Shown: positions 34,300 through 42,901 of the stretch, one piece after another
Layout: each line of letters starts with the position of its first letter
Position numbering within the stretch: the first letter of the stretch is position 1
Assembly (NCBI GenBank): GCA_026126025.1
Contig: JAHCJZ010000001.1
Span: forward strand, 1 to 64,000
Length of the DNA: 64,000 nucleotides
Source of the DNA: Bauldia sp.
GTDB taxonomy: Bacteria; Pseudomonadota; Alphaproteobacteria; Rhizobiales; Kaistiaceae
Direction of reading: 5' to 3'
Notes under the pieces: generated by a model
Told to the model about the DNA's origin: nothing
The model's database searches: none
What the model saw: the letters and a program-made list of their open reading frames with translations, nothing else
Made by a program: the position numbers and the translations under genes

Positions 34300-34995
34300 A
34301 TGGGCGCCGCAAGTCCTCATCGCACCACCGCGGGGCAACTCGCCGCGCTGTACCGGACGGTTTCGGAGCTGCTGCTCAATCCGTCCGAACGGGACGCCGG
34401 CCGCGTCGCGCGACGCCTGGCCGGTCTCGACGGCCCGGCGGCGATGGTCGAGCCCGTCCGCGCCTTCATGGCGGCGCCGCGCTCGACGGACCTCGACGAG
34501 TATGTCGCGGTCCTCGAGCTGACGCCGCCATGCCCGCTCTATCTGGGCGCCTACATCCACCAGGAACCGCAATCCTGCCGCGGTGCCGGCGTGTCGGGCC
34601 GCAATGGCTACATGCTCGAACTCGCCGGAACTTACCGGCATTTCGGCGTCGAGATCGGCGGCGGCGAGCTGGCCGATTTCCTGCCGGCGATCGTCGAGTT
34701 CCTGGCGTACAGCCTCGAGCACAGCGACCGCGACGGCATCGGTCTCAGGCGCCGCTTCGTCGAGAAGCAGGTTCGGCCGGGCCTCGGTCCGATGCGCGAG
34801 GCGCTGGCGAAGTACGACTCCCCCTACGCCTTGCTGATCGCCGCGCTCGAGGCGGCGGTCGCCGAGGACATCGCGGTCCATGCCGAGATCCCGATGTGGG
34901 CCGAGCCGGCGCGCATCGGCGCGCCGCCTCGGGCACCGATCATTTCCTTTCACTCGCGGGGCCGGCGCGTTGCGGGAGCAGGAGGAGTGGCATGA
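34300..34995 (+). CDS. narJ: Nitrate reductase molybdenum cofactor assembly chaperone NarJ
   Basis: A 231-residue NarJ/TorD-family chaperone. Family features are LAALYRTVSELLLNPSE at the start, the ELTPPCPLYLGAYIHQEPQSCRG block in place of the usual LPDHLPV motif region, and FGVEIGGGELADFLPAIVEFLAY. It would assist insertion of the cofactor into NarG before membrane attachment. The stop overlaps the next ATG by 4 bases. The N-terminal text is less typical than NarG/H, but operon position makes the call secure. Confidence 0.88.
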   Translation: MGAASPHRTTAGQLAALYRTVSELLLNPSERDAGRVARRLAGLDGPAAMVEPVRAFMAAPRSTDLDEYVAVLELTPPCPLYLGAYIHQEPQSCRGAGVSGRNGYMLELAGTYRHFGVEIGGGELADFLPAIVEFLAYSLEHSDRDGIGLRRRFVEKQVRPGLGPMREALAKYDSPYALLIAALEAAVAEDIAVHAEIPMWAEPARIGAPPRAPIISFHSRGRRVAGAGGVA

Positions 34996-36473
34996 ACACG
35001 CTGCTTTGGGCCGTCTTTCCTTACGTCGCCCTTGCCCTGTTCTTCTTCGTTCCGTTCATCCGCATGATCTATCGCCCCTACGGGGTGACCACCCGCGCCA
35101 GCGGGATGTTCAACCGCGGAGTACTGGGAACGGCGTCCCTCCTGCTGCACTGGGGCATCATCCTGCTGTTTCTCGGGCACGCGATGGGCCTGGTCGGCGG
35201 CGTGGCCGGCTCGGCATTCTGGGTGGATCTGTTCTTCTATGTCGGCGCCGTCGGCGGCGTCATGGCGATCGCCGGGTCGATCATCGCCCTCATCCGCCGC
35301 TTCACCGTTCCCGAGGTGCGGGCGCTCAGTCAGTTCGACGATTTCGCGGTCCATTTCTTCCTGATCGCCATCATCGGTCTTGGTCTCTATCAGGCGCTGG
35401 TCGACCGGATCTGGGGATCCGCCTTCGCCGGAGCGGCGTGGTTCGCCAGCCTGTGGCGGTTCCAGCCCGAGCCCGAGCTGATGGCCGGCGCGGGGCTGCT
35501 CACGCAGATTCACGTGCTGCTCGGGCTACTGTTCGCGGCGTATTTCCCGTTCACCAAACTGATCCACGTCTGGACCTACCCGATCAATTTCGCGGTGCGG
35601 CCATACCAGTCGATGCGCACCGCCGCCGACAAGTTCCGCCGGCGTTGGGAGTTCGGTCTGCGGAGCGACAAGTCCTTTCTGACCTATCTGGCGGCGGGCT
35701 CCATCATCGTCCTGCTCGCCATAGCCTTCCTGATCGGTCAGCCCACCAGGGACGGGTTCGATGTCGCGGTCGCGGAGGTCGACGGCGGGGCACAGGTGGC
35801 CGCGCGCTCCGACCAGGTCGGCTACGCGCTCTACGTCAGCCAGTGCGCCCGCTGCCACGGCATCGACGCCGACGGCAATGGCGCGGGCCGCAATTCGCCG
35901 ACCTTCGCAACGCTCCCTCGCGACCTGACGGCCGGCCTCTACCGGTTCGTCTCGACGCAGAGCGGCATCGCGAGCGACGCCGACCTTCGCCACGTCATCG
36001 TCAACGGACTTCCCGTCGGGGGAATGCCGGGCTTCGCCGCGCTGAGCGACGCCCAGGTCGACAGCCTCGTTGCGTATCTCGACTTCGTCTGGGTCGATCG
36101 CCCGGAAGCCGGGCCGGCGGTGAACATCACGCCGCAACCGGCCTTTACTACCGCGATGCGCAGCCAGGGCCGCGAGCTCTACGCGGCCAATTGCTCAGCG
36201 TGCCACGGGCAAACGGGCGCCGGCGACGGACCGGCAGGCGCCTTCATCGAGGACTATCCGGGCCATCTCCTGCCTCCGGCGAATCTCGCCGCGGGGGCGA
36301 TCAAGGCGGGGGCCGATCCGGTCCAGCTCTACAACCGCATAGCGGCGGGGATACCCAACGGAAATGCCCCGCTGATGCCGGCCTACGGGTATCTCGCCCC
36401 GGAGGAGATCTGGGCGCTGGTTGCCTATCTGCGCCGCGAGATCCTGCCCGATTCGCTCGTCCTGGCGCGATGA
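34992..36473 (+). CDS. narI: NarI fused to a di-heme cytochrome c
   Basis: A 493-residue fusion. Residues 1-225 are NarI with five membrane segments and the heme b His ligands His53, His63, His174 and His192 (LLHWGIILLFLGHAMG; QIHVLLGLLFAAYFPFTKLIHVW). A sixth membrane helix (TYLAAGSIIVLLAIAFLIGQ) leads to two periplasmic cytochrome c domains with CARCH at 285-289 and CSACH at 401-405, each followed by a downstream Met (GGMPGF; LMPAYG) as probable sixth ligand. Usual NarI ends near residue 225. The fusion may let the complex accept or donate electrons through periplasmic cytochromes as well as quinol, as the separate NarC does in Thermus. Separate cytochrome c genes adjacent to nar are common; the one-protein form is less so. 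Confidence 0.93.
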   Translation: MNTLLWAVFPYVALALFFFVPFIRMIYRPYGVTTRASGMFNRGVLGTASLLLHWGIILLFLGHAMGLVGGVAGSAFWVDLFFYVGAVGGVMAIAGSIIALIRRFTVPEVRALSQFDDFAVHFFLIAIIGLGLYQALVDRIWGSAFAGAAWFASLWRFQPEPELMAGAGLLTQIHVLLGLLFAAYFPFTKLIHVWTYPINFAVRPYQSMRTAADKFRRRWEFGLRSDKSFLTYLAAGSIIVLLAIAFLIGQPTRDGFDVAVAEVDGGAQVAARSDQVGYALYVSQCARCHGIDADGNGAGRNSPTFATLPRDLTAGLYRFVSTQSGIASDADLRHVIVNGLPVGGMPGFAALSDAQVDSLVAYLDFVWVDRPEAGPAVNITPQPAFTTAMRSQGRELYAANCSACHGQTGAGDGPAGAFIEDYPGHLLPPANLAAGAIKAGADPVQLYNRIAAGIPNGNAPLMPAYGYLAPEEIWALVAYLRREILPDSLVLAR

Positions 36474-36522
36474 CGCTCGGGCGACGTCAACCAGGTCTTC
36501 GCCAAACGCACGAGACAACCGA

Positions 36523-37950
36523 ATGGACGCCGAATCCGACGCGCTGCGGGGGGTCAACAGGGGAGACCAGTATCGGGCCCTTGGCCTCTCCACCTTCGCG
36601 TTCACCGTCTGCTTCGCGGTCTGGACGATCTTCTCGATCATCGGCGTGAGGATCAAACAGGAACTGGGTCTCTCCGAGACCCAGTTCGGCATTCTCGTGG
36701 CAACGCCGGTCCTGACCGGTTCGCTGATCCGAATCCTCCTCGGCGTGTGGACCGAGCAGATCGGGGCCAGGATCCTGTTCCCCATCCAGATGCTCGCGAC
36801 GGCCGTCGCCTGCTTCCTGCTGTCCTACGTCACGACATACGAATGGTTCCTCGTCGCCGCGCTCGGCGTGGGCCTGGCCGGCGGAGCGTTCATTGTCGGC
36901 GTCACCTACGTGTCGCACTGGTTTCCGAAGTCGCGGCAGGGAACGGCGCTTGGCATCTTCGGCGTTGGCAATGTCGGATCGGCGGTCACCAATTTCGGCG
37001 CCCCGTTCCTCGTGGCGGCGCTCGGCTGGCAGCAGACGACCCGCGTCTACGCGATCGTCCTTGCCGTCACGGCGGTGCTGTTCTTCATCTTCGCCAAAGA
37101 GGACCCGCTGCATGTCGCGCGGCGGCGGAGCGGCAAGCGGGTCAGCGCGCTGTCCCAGCTCGAACCGCTTCGCAAGCTGCAGGTCTGGCGCTTCGCCACA
37201 TACTACTTCTTCGTGTTCGGGGCATTCGTTGCCCTCGCAAGCTGGCTGCCCCGCTACTATGTCGGCGTCTACGGGCTGGAGCTCGCCGCCGCCGGCGGGT
37301 TCGCCGCGATGTATTCGCTGCCGGGCTCGGTGTTCCGGGCGTTGGGCGGGTGGATGTCGGACCGCTGGGGCGCGCGGTTCGTCATGTACCTCACCTTCAT
37401 CGTCTCGTTGGTGTGCCTCTTCATACTGAGCTACCCCGAAACCAGCTACACCGTCAGCGGGATTAGGGGGCCGATCGAGTTTTCCTTCGGTACCAGCCTG
37501 CCTCTCTTCGTGGTCCTTACCGTCGTCCTCGGCTTCGTGATGTCGCTGGGAAAGGCCGCGGTCTACAAGCACATCCCGGTCTACTACCCGCACCATGTCG
37601 GCTCGGTCGGCGGCCTCGTCGGAATGATCGGCGGCCTCGGCGGGTTCGTCCTGCCGATCGCGTTCGGGGCTCTCAACGACCTCACGGGCGTGTGGACGAG
37701 CTGCTTCATGATCCTCTTCGCCCTGGTTGCGGTATCGACGGTCTGGATGAACGTCGCGATCCGCAGAGCGGAGAACCGGCGCCACCCGCAGCTCGCCGCA
37801 GAAAAGACCCGGCTCAGCGACCTTCCCGAGCAGCCCTATCCCGCGCCCGGCGGCTCCACCGCGACCGGTCGCGCCGCGAACGACGCAGGTGCGCGGGCCG
37901 AACCCGCCAAGACGATCCCCCGACCCAACAACGAGCCTTCTTCGGTGTAG
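36523..37950 (+). CDS. narK: Nitrate/nitrite MFS transporter NarK, first copy
   Basis: A 475-residue major-facilitator protein with about 12 membrane helices. NarK/NasA family signatures are LGLSETQFGILVATPVLTGSLIRI, the nitrate signature GLAGGAFIVGVTYVSHWFPKSRQGTALG and, in the second half, GLVGMIGGLGGFVLPIAFG. The N-terminal part resembles NarK1 (proton-coupled nitrate uptake). A disordered Pro/Ala-rich C-terminal tail of about 50 residues follows the last helix. It starts 49 bases after narI and 16 bases before the second transporter gene. Confidence 0.93.
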   Translation: MDAESDALRGVNRGDQYRALGLSTFAFTVCFAVWTIFSIIGVRIKQELGLSETQFGILVATPVLTGSLIRILLGVWTEQIGARILFPIQMLATAVACFLLSYVTTYEWFLVAALGVGLAGGAFIVGVTYVSHWFPKSRQGTALGIFGVGNVGSAVTNFGAPFLVAALGWQQTTRVYAIVLAVTAVLFFIFAKEDPLHVARRRSGKRVSALSQLEPLRKLQVWRFATYYFFVFGAFVALASWLPRYYVGVYGLELAAAGGFAAMYSLPGSVFRALGGWMSDRWGARFVMYLTFIVSLVCLFILSYPETSYTVSGIRGPIEFSFGTSLPLFVVLTVVLGFVMSLGKAAVYKHIPVYYPHHVGSVGGLVGMIGGLGGFVLPIAFGALNDLTGVWTSCFMILFALVAVSTVWMNVAIRRAENRRHPQLAAEKTRLSDLPEQPYPAPGGSTATGRAANDAGARAEPAKTIPRPNNEPSSV

Positions 37951-37966
37951 CTCAAGGAGCACCCAC

Positions 37967-39391
37967 ATGGCGTCCCGCATCCTGACCGATTGGAGACCGG
38001 AAGACCCTCAGTTCTGGCGGGAGAAGGGGCGCGCGATCGCCGCGCGTAATTTGTGGATCTCGATCCCGAGCCTCCTGCTTTCCTTCGCGGTGTGGATGGT
38101 CTGGTCGGTGGTCGTCGCCAAGCTGCCCCTGATCGGCTTCGAGTACGATACCGACCAGCTGTTCTGGCTGGCCGCGCTCCCGGGCCTTTCGGGACCGACC
38201 GCGCGGATGTTCTACTCCTTCATGGTGCCGATCTTCGGCGGCCGGCTGTGGACCACCCTTGCAACCGCGTCGCTCCTGATCCCCGCCATCGGCATCGGTT
38301 TCGCCGTGCAGAGCCCCGATACGCCCTACTGGGTCTTCATGGTGCTGGCTCTGCTCTGCGGGTTCGGCGGCGGCAATTTCGCCTCGTCGATGGCGAACAT
38401 CTCGTTCTTCTTTCCCAAATCCCAGAAGGGCAACGCGCTCGCCCTCAATGCCGGGCTCGGCAATCTCGGCGTCTCGGTGATGCAGTTCGCCGTGCCGATC
38501 GTGATCACCCTCGGCGTGTTCGGGACCATCGGCGGCGAGGCGCAGTCCTATGTTCAGGACGGCGTCGAGAAGCAGATATGGCTGCAGAACGCCGGGTTCA
38601 TCTGGGTGCCGTTCATCGTGCTGTCCACGCTGGCCGCGTGGTTCGGGATGAACGACATCGCATCCGCTTCCGCATCGTTCAGGGAACAGTCGGTCATCTT
38701 CAGGCGCAAGCACAACTACGTCATGAGCTGGCTCTATACCGGCACGTTCGGCTCGTTCATCGGCTATTCGGCCGGCTTCCCGCTGCTGATGCAGACCCAG
38801 TTTCCGGAAGTGAACTCGCTGCAATACGCCTTCCTTGCTCCGTTGATCGGCGCGGCGTCACGCGCGGGAACAGGATGGATCTCCGACAGATATGGCGGCG
38901 GCCGCGTCACGTTCTGGACGTTCGTGGCGATGATTCCGGCGGTCGGCGGAGTCCTCCTGTTCAGCTCGATGGGCTCGTTCTGGGGCTTCTTCGCCATGTT
39001 CATGGTGCTGTTCTTCCTGACGGGGGTTGGCAATGCTTCAACGTTCCAGATGATCCCCGCGATCATGAACAAGGACGTCCACCGGCGCCTCCCCACCGCC
39101 GATGCCGCGGCGCGGACACGGCAGGCGGAACGGGAATCGGCCGCGATCATCGGTTTCACATCGGCGATCGCTGCCTATGGCGCGTTCTTCATTCCCCGTG
39201 CCTTCGGCACCTCGATCTCCCTGACCGGGGGACCGGAGGCGGCGCTGTTCGTCTTCATGGGGTTCTACGTATCCTGCGCGCTGGTGACATACGCGTTCTA
39301 TACGCGGCGAGGAGGAGTCCTCTACGACATCGAGCATCGTGCCGGGTCTCCGGTCGCCGTCGCGGCCGGGGCGACACGACCGCGCCGCTAG
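37967..39391 (+). CDS. narK2: Nitrate/nitrite MFS transporter NarK, second copy
   Basis: A 474-residue major-facilitator protein with about 12 membrane helices. It has GFGGGNFASSMANISFFFPKSQKGNALALNAGLGNLGVSVMQ as the first nitrate signature and GFTSAIAAYGAFFIPRAFG near the end, and it begins ILTDWRPEDPQFW, typical of NarK2, the nitrate/nitrite antiporter type. It belongs to a different subgroup from the first copy; the NarK1-NarK2 pair, often fused in Paracoccus, is here two genes in tandem. AAGGAG lies before the ATG. Confidence 0.93.
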   Translation: MASRILTDWRPEDPQFWREKGRAIAARNLWISIPSLLLSFAVWMVWSVVVAKLPLIGFEYDTDQLFWLAALPGLSGPTARMFYSFMVPIFGGRLWTTLATASLLIPAIGIGFAVQSPDTPYWVFMVLALLCGFGGGNFASSMANISFFFPKSQKGNALALNAGLGNLGVSVMQFAVPIVITLGVFGTIGGEAQSYVQDGVEKQIWLQNAGFIWVPFIVLSTLAAWFGMNDIASASASFREQSVIFRRKHNYVMSWLYTGTFGSFIGYSAGFPLLMQTQFPEVNSLQYAFLAPLIGAASRAGTGWISDRYGGGRVTFWTFVAMIPAVGGVLLFSSMGSFWGFFAMFMVLFFLTGVGNASTFQMIPAIMNKDVHRRLPTADAAARTRQAERESAAIIGFTSAIAAYGAFFIPRAFGTSISLTGGPEAALFVFMGFYVSCALVTYAFYTRRGGVLYDIEHRAGSPVAVAAGATRPRR

Positions 39392-39417
39392 CAGGGATCC
39401 GGGGTCTGGCCGTGGAG

Positions 39418-39921
39418 ATGTTGGGTGTCGTCGGATGGAAGAACAGCGGCAAGACGACGCTGATAACCAGGCTGATTCCGGCCCTCGGGGCGCGCGGCAT
39501 CTCGGTTTCGACCATCAAGCACGTTCACCACGCGATCGATCTCGACGAGCCGGGCAAGGACACCTTCCGGCACCGCGAGGCCGGTGCGGTGGATGTCGTG
39601 ATGTACTCGGAAGCGCGCTGGGCGCTCCTTCACGAGCGGCGGAGCGAGCTCGATCCGGCGGCCGAGCTCGCCGAACTGGTGCGCCGGATGTCGCCCGTGG
39701 ATCTGATCCTGGTCGAGGGTTTCAAGAAGGTCGCCATGCGCAGGATCGAGATCAGGTGGGGAGACGCAGCGCCGCTGACCGGCGACCGCGGCGCGGAGAC
39801 CCTCGCGGTGGTGACGGACGGGAGTCCCGATCCCGATCTGCCCTCCTTTCGCCGTGATGAAATCGAGGGGCTGGCGGACTTCATCGCGGATACTCTGAAC
39901 ATCGACCTGCTGAAGTGGTGA
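39418..39921 (+). CDS. mobB: Molybdopterin-guanine dinucleotide biosynthesis protein MobB
   Basis: A 167-residue P-loop GTPase: VGWKNSGKTTLITRLIPAL at the start, then IKHVHHAIDLDEPGKDTFRHREAGA and DLILVEGFKK, all diagnostic of MobB. It assists MobA in making the MGD form of the molybdenum cofactor used by NarG. A GTG at 39412 in the same frame is an equally possible start. It lies 26 bases after narK2 and directly before mobA. Confidence 0.93.
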   Translation: MLGVVGWKNSGKTTLITRLIPALGARGISVSTIKHVHHAIDLDEPGKDTFRHREAGAVDVVMYSEARWALLHERRSELDPAAELAELVRRMSPVDLILVEGFKKVAMRRIEIRWGDAAPLTGDRGAETLAVVTDGSPDPDLPSFRRDEIEGLADFIADTLNIDLLKW

Positions 39922-39927
39922 CGTGGC

Positions 39928-40581
39928 TTGGCGCGACAGATCGAAAAGGCCGGTGAGAATCGCGTCGCCGGCGTCGTGCTCGCCGGCGGTGAGGGCAAGC
40001 GCATCGGCGGCGGCAAGCCGTTCCGCGCCCTCCTTGGCCGACCGTTGATCGGGCATGTGATCGATCGCATCTCCCCGCAAGTCGACAAGCTGTGGCTGAG
40101 CGCGCGACAGGGCAGCGACCAGCTTGCCCGGTTCGGACTCCCGGTCGTCGAGGACTCCTTCTCGCCGCTGGGTCGTGGTCCGCTCGCAGGCATCGTGTCT
40201 GCAATGGACGCCGCCGCCGGCGAAGGCTTCGACGCGTTGGCGGTCTTTCCCTGCGATGTCCCGTTCCTTCCCGGCGGGTTGGTCGGGTGGCTGGCCGGCC
40301 TCCTCGATCGGCTCGACGCGCCGGGTGTGGTGGTATCGTCGGCCGGGCGGCTTCACCCCACGATCGGCCTTTGGCGGGTCGAGGCGCGCCGGGTGCTGGG
40401 CGAGGCGCTGCGCGACGGGCACTACAGGCTGAAGGCCGTGTTCGACGCGGCGGGAGCCATCGCGATCGACTGCGCCGAGGGCGAGATTGGCCCCGATTGC
40501 CTGTTCAACGTCAACACCGTGGCTGACCTGTCAGCCGCCGAACTTCTTGGTCGCGACAACAAGAGGAGCTGCCTGCAATGA
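39928..40581 (+). CDS. mobA: Molybdenum cofactor guanylyltransferase MobA
   Basis: A 217-residue nucleotidyltransferase with the signature GVVLAGGEGKRIGGGKPFRALLGRPLI near residue 14 and the metal-binding FPCDVPFLP block. It attaches GMP to Mo-molybdopterin. The only in-frame start near the stop of mobB is a TTG at 39928, which suggests low or coupled translation. The stop overlaps the next gene by 4 bases. Confidence 0.92.
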   Translation: MARQIEKAGENRVAGVVLAGGEGKRIGGGKPFRALLGRPLIGHVIDRISPQVDKLWLSARQGSDQLARFGLPVVEDSFSPLGRGPLAGIVSAMDAAAGEGFDALAVFPCDVPFLPGGLVGWLAGLLDRLDAPGVVVSSAGRLHPTIGLWRVEARRVLGEALRDGHYRLKAVFDAAGAIAIDCAEGEIGPDCLFNVNTVADLSAAELLGRDNKRSCLQ

Positions 40582-40934
40582 CGGAAGATGATCGCAAGGA
40601 ATCCGCGCGTGGCGAAGCCGCGCTGCCGGGCGCGGCGAGAAGGATCGCCGACGGCTACCCGGACGTGTGGGCGGCGTTCACGAATCTCGGCAAGGCCTGC
40701 AGCGGCGCCGGATCGATCGATCCGAGGACGCATCGCCTGGTCAAGCTGGCGCTGGCGATCGGGGCAGGGCTCGAGGGTGCGGTCCATTCCCACGCGCGTC
40801 GCGCAATGGCCGAGGGGATCGCAATCGACGAGCTGAGGCATGTTGCGCTGCTGGCCATGCCCACGCTCGGCTTTTCCTCGGCACTGCGGGCCCTGACCTG
40901 GATCGACGATCTGTCGTCAGCGGTCGACGGCTGA
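40578..40934 (+). CDS. Carboxymuconolactone decarboxylase-like (AhpD-fold) protein
   Basis: A 118-residue all-helical protein. [44 protein letters not shown] carries the CMD-type Glu...His-x-His motif ([11 protein letters not shown]) but no CxxC, so peroxidase activity like AhpD is unlikely. It overlaps mobA by 4 bases and precedes moaA, so it belongs to the cofactor operon. CMD-like genes are repeatedly seen next to moaA in denitrifiers; the role is unknown. Confidence 0.85.
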   Translation: MTEDDRKESARGEAALPGAARRIADGYPDVWAAFTNLGKACSGAGSIDPRTHRLVKLALAIGAGLEGAVHSHARRAMAEGIAIDELRHVALLAMPTLGFSSALRALTWIDDLSSAVDG

Positions 40935-40959
40935 CGGCACGTCTCCAAACAGGACTCCC

Positions 40960-41988
40960 ATGTTCAACCCGATTGCCGACCTTCGCCGCACCGAGCCGCT
41001 CATGGACCGGTTCGGGCGGCGGATAAGCTACCTTCGCGTCTCCGTTACGGATCGGTGCGACTTCCGCTGCCTGTATTGCATGCCGCAGGCAATGGCATTC
41101 CTTCCCAAGCGCGACCTGCTCACCCTGGAGGAGCTCGACAGGCTCGCAACCGCATTCGTCAGGCGAGGGGTTCGCCGCTTGCGGATCACCGGCGGCGAGC
41201 CGCTGGTGCGCCGCAACGTCATGGCGTTGTTCCGGTCGCTATCCCGTCACCTCCGATCGGGAATGCTCGACGAGCTCACCCTGACGACAAACGGGTCGCA
41301 GCTCGAGCGCTTCGCCGCCGAACTCGCCGATTGCGGTGTTCGAAGGATCAACGTGTCGCTGGACACGCGCGACACGGGCAAGTTCCGGTCCCTGACGAGA
41401 GGCGGCGAGCTGACCGACGTCCTTGCCGGCATCGACGCCGCTCGACGGGCGGGGCTCTCCGTCAAGATCAACACGGTGGCGCTTCAGGGGATCAACGAGG
41501 ACGAGATCGAGTCGCTGATCGCCTGGTCCCATGGTGAAGGATTTGGGATCACCCTGATCGAGGTGATGCCGCTCGGCGATGTCGGCTGCAATCGAACGGC
41601 CCACTTCCTTCCCCTGTCCACCGTCAGACAACGTCTGGCGCGGCATTTGACCCTGGTCGACCTGCCCGACCGCACCGGAGGGCCCGCGCGATATGTCCAG
41701 GTCGTCGAGACCGGCGGGCGGCTCGGCTTCATCACGCCGCTCACCCACAATTTCTGTGAAGGCTGCAACCGCGTGAGGGTCACCTGCGACGGGGTTCTGT
41801 TCACCTGCCTCGGCCAGGCGGATTCCACGGACCTGCGCGCAGTCCTGCGTTCCTCTCCTGAGGATTCGGCGCTCCATGCGGCGATCGATCTGGCGATCGC
41901 TTCAAAGCCGAAAGGACACGACTTCGTCGTCGATCGCCTCAGGGACGGGCCGGCTCTGCCCCGGCATATGAGCGCCACCGGTGGCTGA
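40960..41988 (+). CDS. moaA: GTP 3',8-cyclase MoaA
   Basis: A 342-residue radical SAM enzyme. The N-terminal cluster motif is [12 protein letters not shown] (Cys 33, 37, 40), the C-terminal cluster is in [21 protein letters not shown], and the protein ends in the functionally needed Gly-Gly (SATGG). It catalyses the first step of molybdenum cofactor synthesis, turning GTP into 3',8-cyclo-dihydro-GTP. Its placement here makes the island partly self-sufficient in cofactor supply for NarG. Confidence 0.95.
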   Translation: MFNPIADLRRTEPLMDRFGRRISYLRVSVTDRCDFRCLYCMPQAMAFLPKRDLLTLEELDRLATAFVRRGVRRLRITGGEPLVRRNVMALFRSLSRHLRSGMLDELTLTTNGSQLERFAAELADCGVRRINVSLDTRDTGKFRSLTRGGELTDVLAGIDAARRAGLSVKINTVALQGINEDEIESLIAWSHGEGFGITLIEVMPLGDVGCNRTAHFLPLSTVRQRLARHLTLVDLPDRTGGPARYVQVVETGGRLGFITPLTHNFCEGCNRVRVTCDGVLFTCLGQADSTDLRAVLRSSPEDSALHAAIDLAIASKPKGHDFVVDRLRDGPALPRHMSATGG

Positions 41989-42042
41989 CATGCCCGGAGC
42001 AGGAGTCACGCGGCAGCAACCGCCCATCAATTCCAGCGAGGG

Positions 42043-42411
42043 TCATCGCCGCGAAAGGGTCACGCTCCTGGTGCGGGCGGCCACGCGAAGGGTCGACGCA
42101 GCCGCTTCCCCCGCTGACGCGATCTCATCGAAGAGCAGAGCCATTTCATTATACACCGACCAATCGGCCTCGTGCTCGTTGAGTTCATCCAACTCGGCCA
42201 GAAAGGCAATTCTGGCGATGATCTGGTCCTTGTGCTCGCCTGCTATGGCAAGCGCCTTGCGGGTCTCCCGGGTTCGTTCAAGCGCCGCGAACCTCGTCAG
42301 CGCGCGCTTCAGCGTGCTTTCGCAGTCGCAATCCAGGCGAATTGCGGACATCACGCGCTCGAATCGCGCGACGAGATCCGTCACCCCGAAGGCCTCAGCC
42401 GACACGGGCAT
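42043..42411 (-). CDS. Hypothetical helical protein, unknown function
   Basis: A 122-residue, Cys-poor, helix-rich protein (RFERVMSAIRLDCDCESTLKRALTRFAALERTRETRKALAIAGEHKDQIIARIAFLAELDELNEHE). It reads opposite to its neighbours. The ATG at 42409-42411 is preceded on the minus strand by AGGAG at a good distance (ATCAGGAGAAACAG), which supports the start and the reality of the gene. An FNR-like box at 42472-42485 lies 61 bases upstream, the same distance as for hemN. No family was recognised; anaerobic expression is likely if the box is functional. Confidence 0.65.
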   Translation of the reverse strand: MPVSAEAFGVTDLVARFERVMSAIRLDCDCESTLKRALTRFAALERTRETRKALAIAGEHKDQIIARIAFLAELDELNEHEADWSVYNEMALLFDEIASAGEAAASTLRVAARTRSVTLSRR

Positions 42412-42471
42412 GATCTGTTTCTCCTGATGAACATGACAGCTGCCAGCATACGCTTTCGGGCCGTGCCGATG

Positions 42472-42485
42472 TTGCGCTGCGGCAA
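42472..42485. promoter_or_regulatory. FNR/NnrR-like box between the 122-residue gene and moaD
   Basis: TTGCG-CTGC-GGCAA, a 5-4-5 arrangement. It differs by one base from the box upstream of hemN (25004-25017). It lies 61 bases before the leftward 122-residue gene and 116 bases before moaD, so it could serve either. Confidence 0.5.
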
Positions 42486-42600
42486 ACCACCGGTCTGCTG
42501 CCCGGCTCATTCTTGAAAATGCAGGACGCGATGGCCGTTCGCGCCGGGCGTGGCGATCGCAAACGGTCCGGCACGGATCAACGAAGCTCGGAGACGCACG

Positions 42601-42867
42601 ATGTCGGCACCGACACTGACCATCCTCTATTTCTCGTCGGTCCGGGAACGGCTCGGAATCGCCGGAGAGTGCATCGACCTGCCCGACACCGTCAGCACGC
42701 TGGGCGAGCTCGTCGAATGGCTGCGTCTGCGCAGCGCGAGGCACGAACTGGCGCTGGATGAGGGACTGCGAGTCCGGGCCGCCGTCGATCAGGTCCATGC
42801 AAGCCCTGAAGCACCCGTCAGGAGCGCTCGCGAAATCGCCTTCTTTCCAATGATGACCGGAGGTTAG
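42601..42867 (+). CDS. moaD: Molybdopterin synthase small subunit MoaD
   Basis: An 88-residue ubiquitin-like protein: LTILYFSSVRERLGIAGECIDLP at the start and the C-terminal FFPMMTGG with the essential Gly-Gly that is thiocarboxylated to give sulfur to the cofactor. The partner moaE is not in this window, nor are moaC or moeA, so these must be elsewhere in the genome. Confidence 0.9.
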   Translation: MSAPTLTILYFSSVRERLGIAGECIDLPDTVSTLGELVEWLRLRSARHELALDEGLRVRAAVDQVHASPEAPVRSAREIAFFPMMTGG

Positions 42868-42901
42868 GTGTTGCAGTCCTCCAGAGGTTCCGGCGGACCG
42901 G

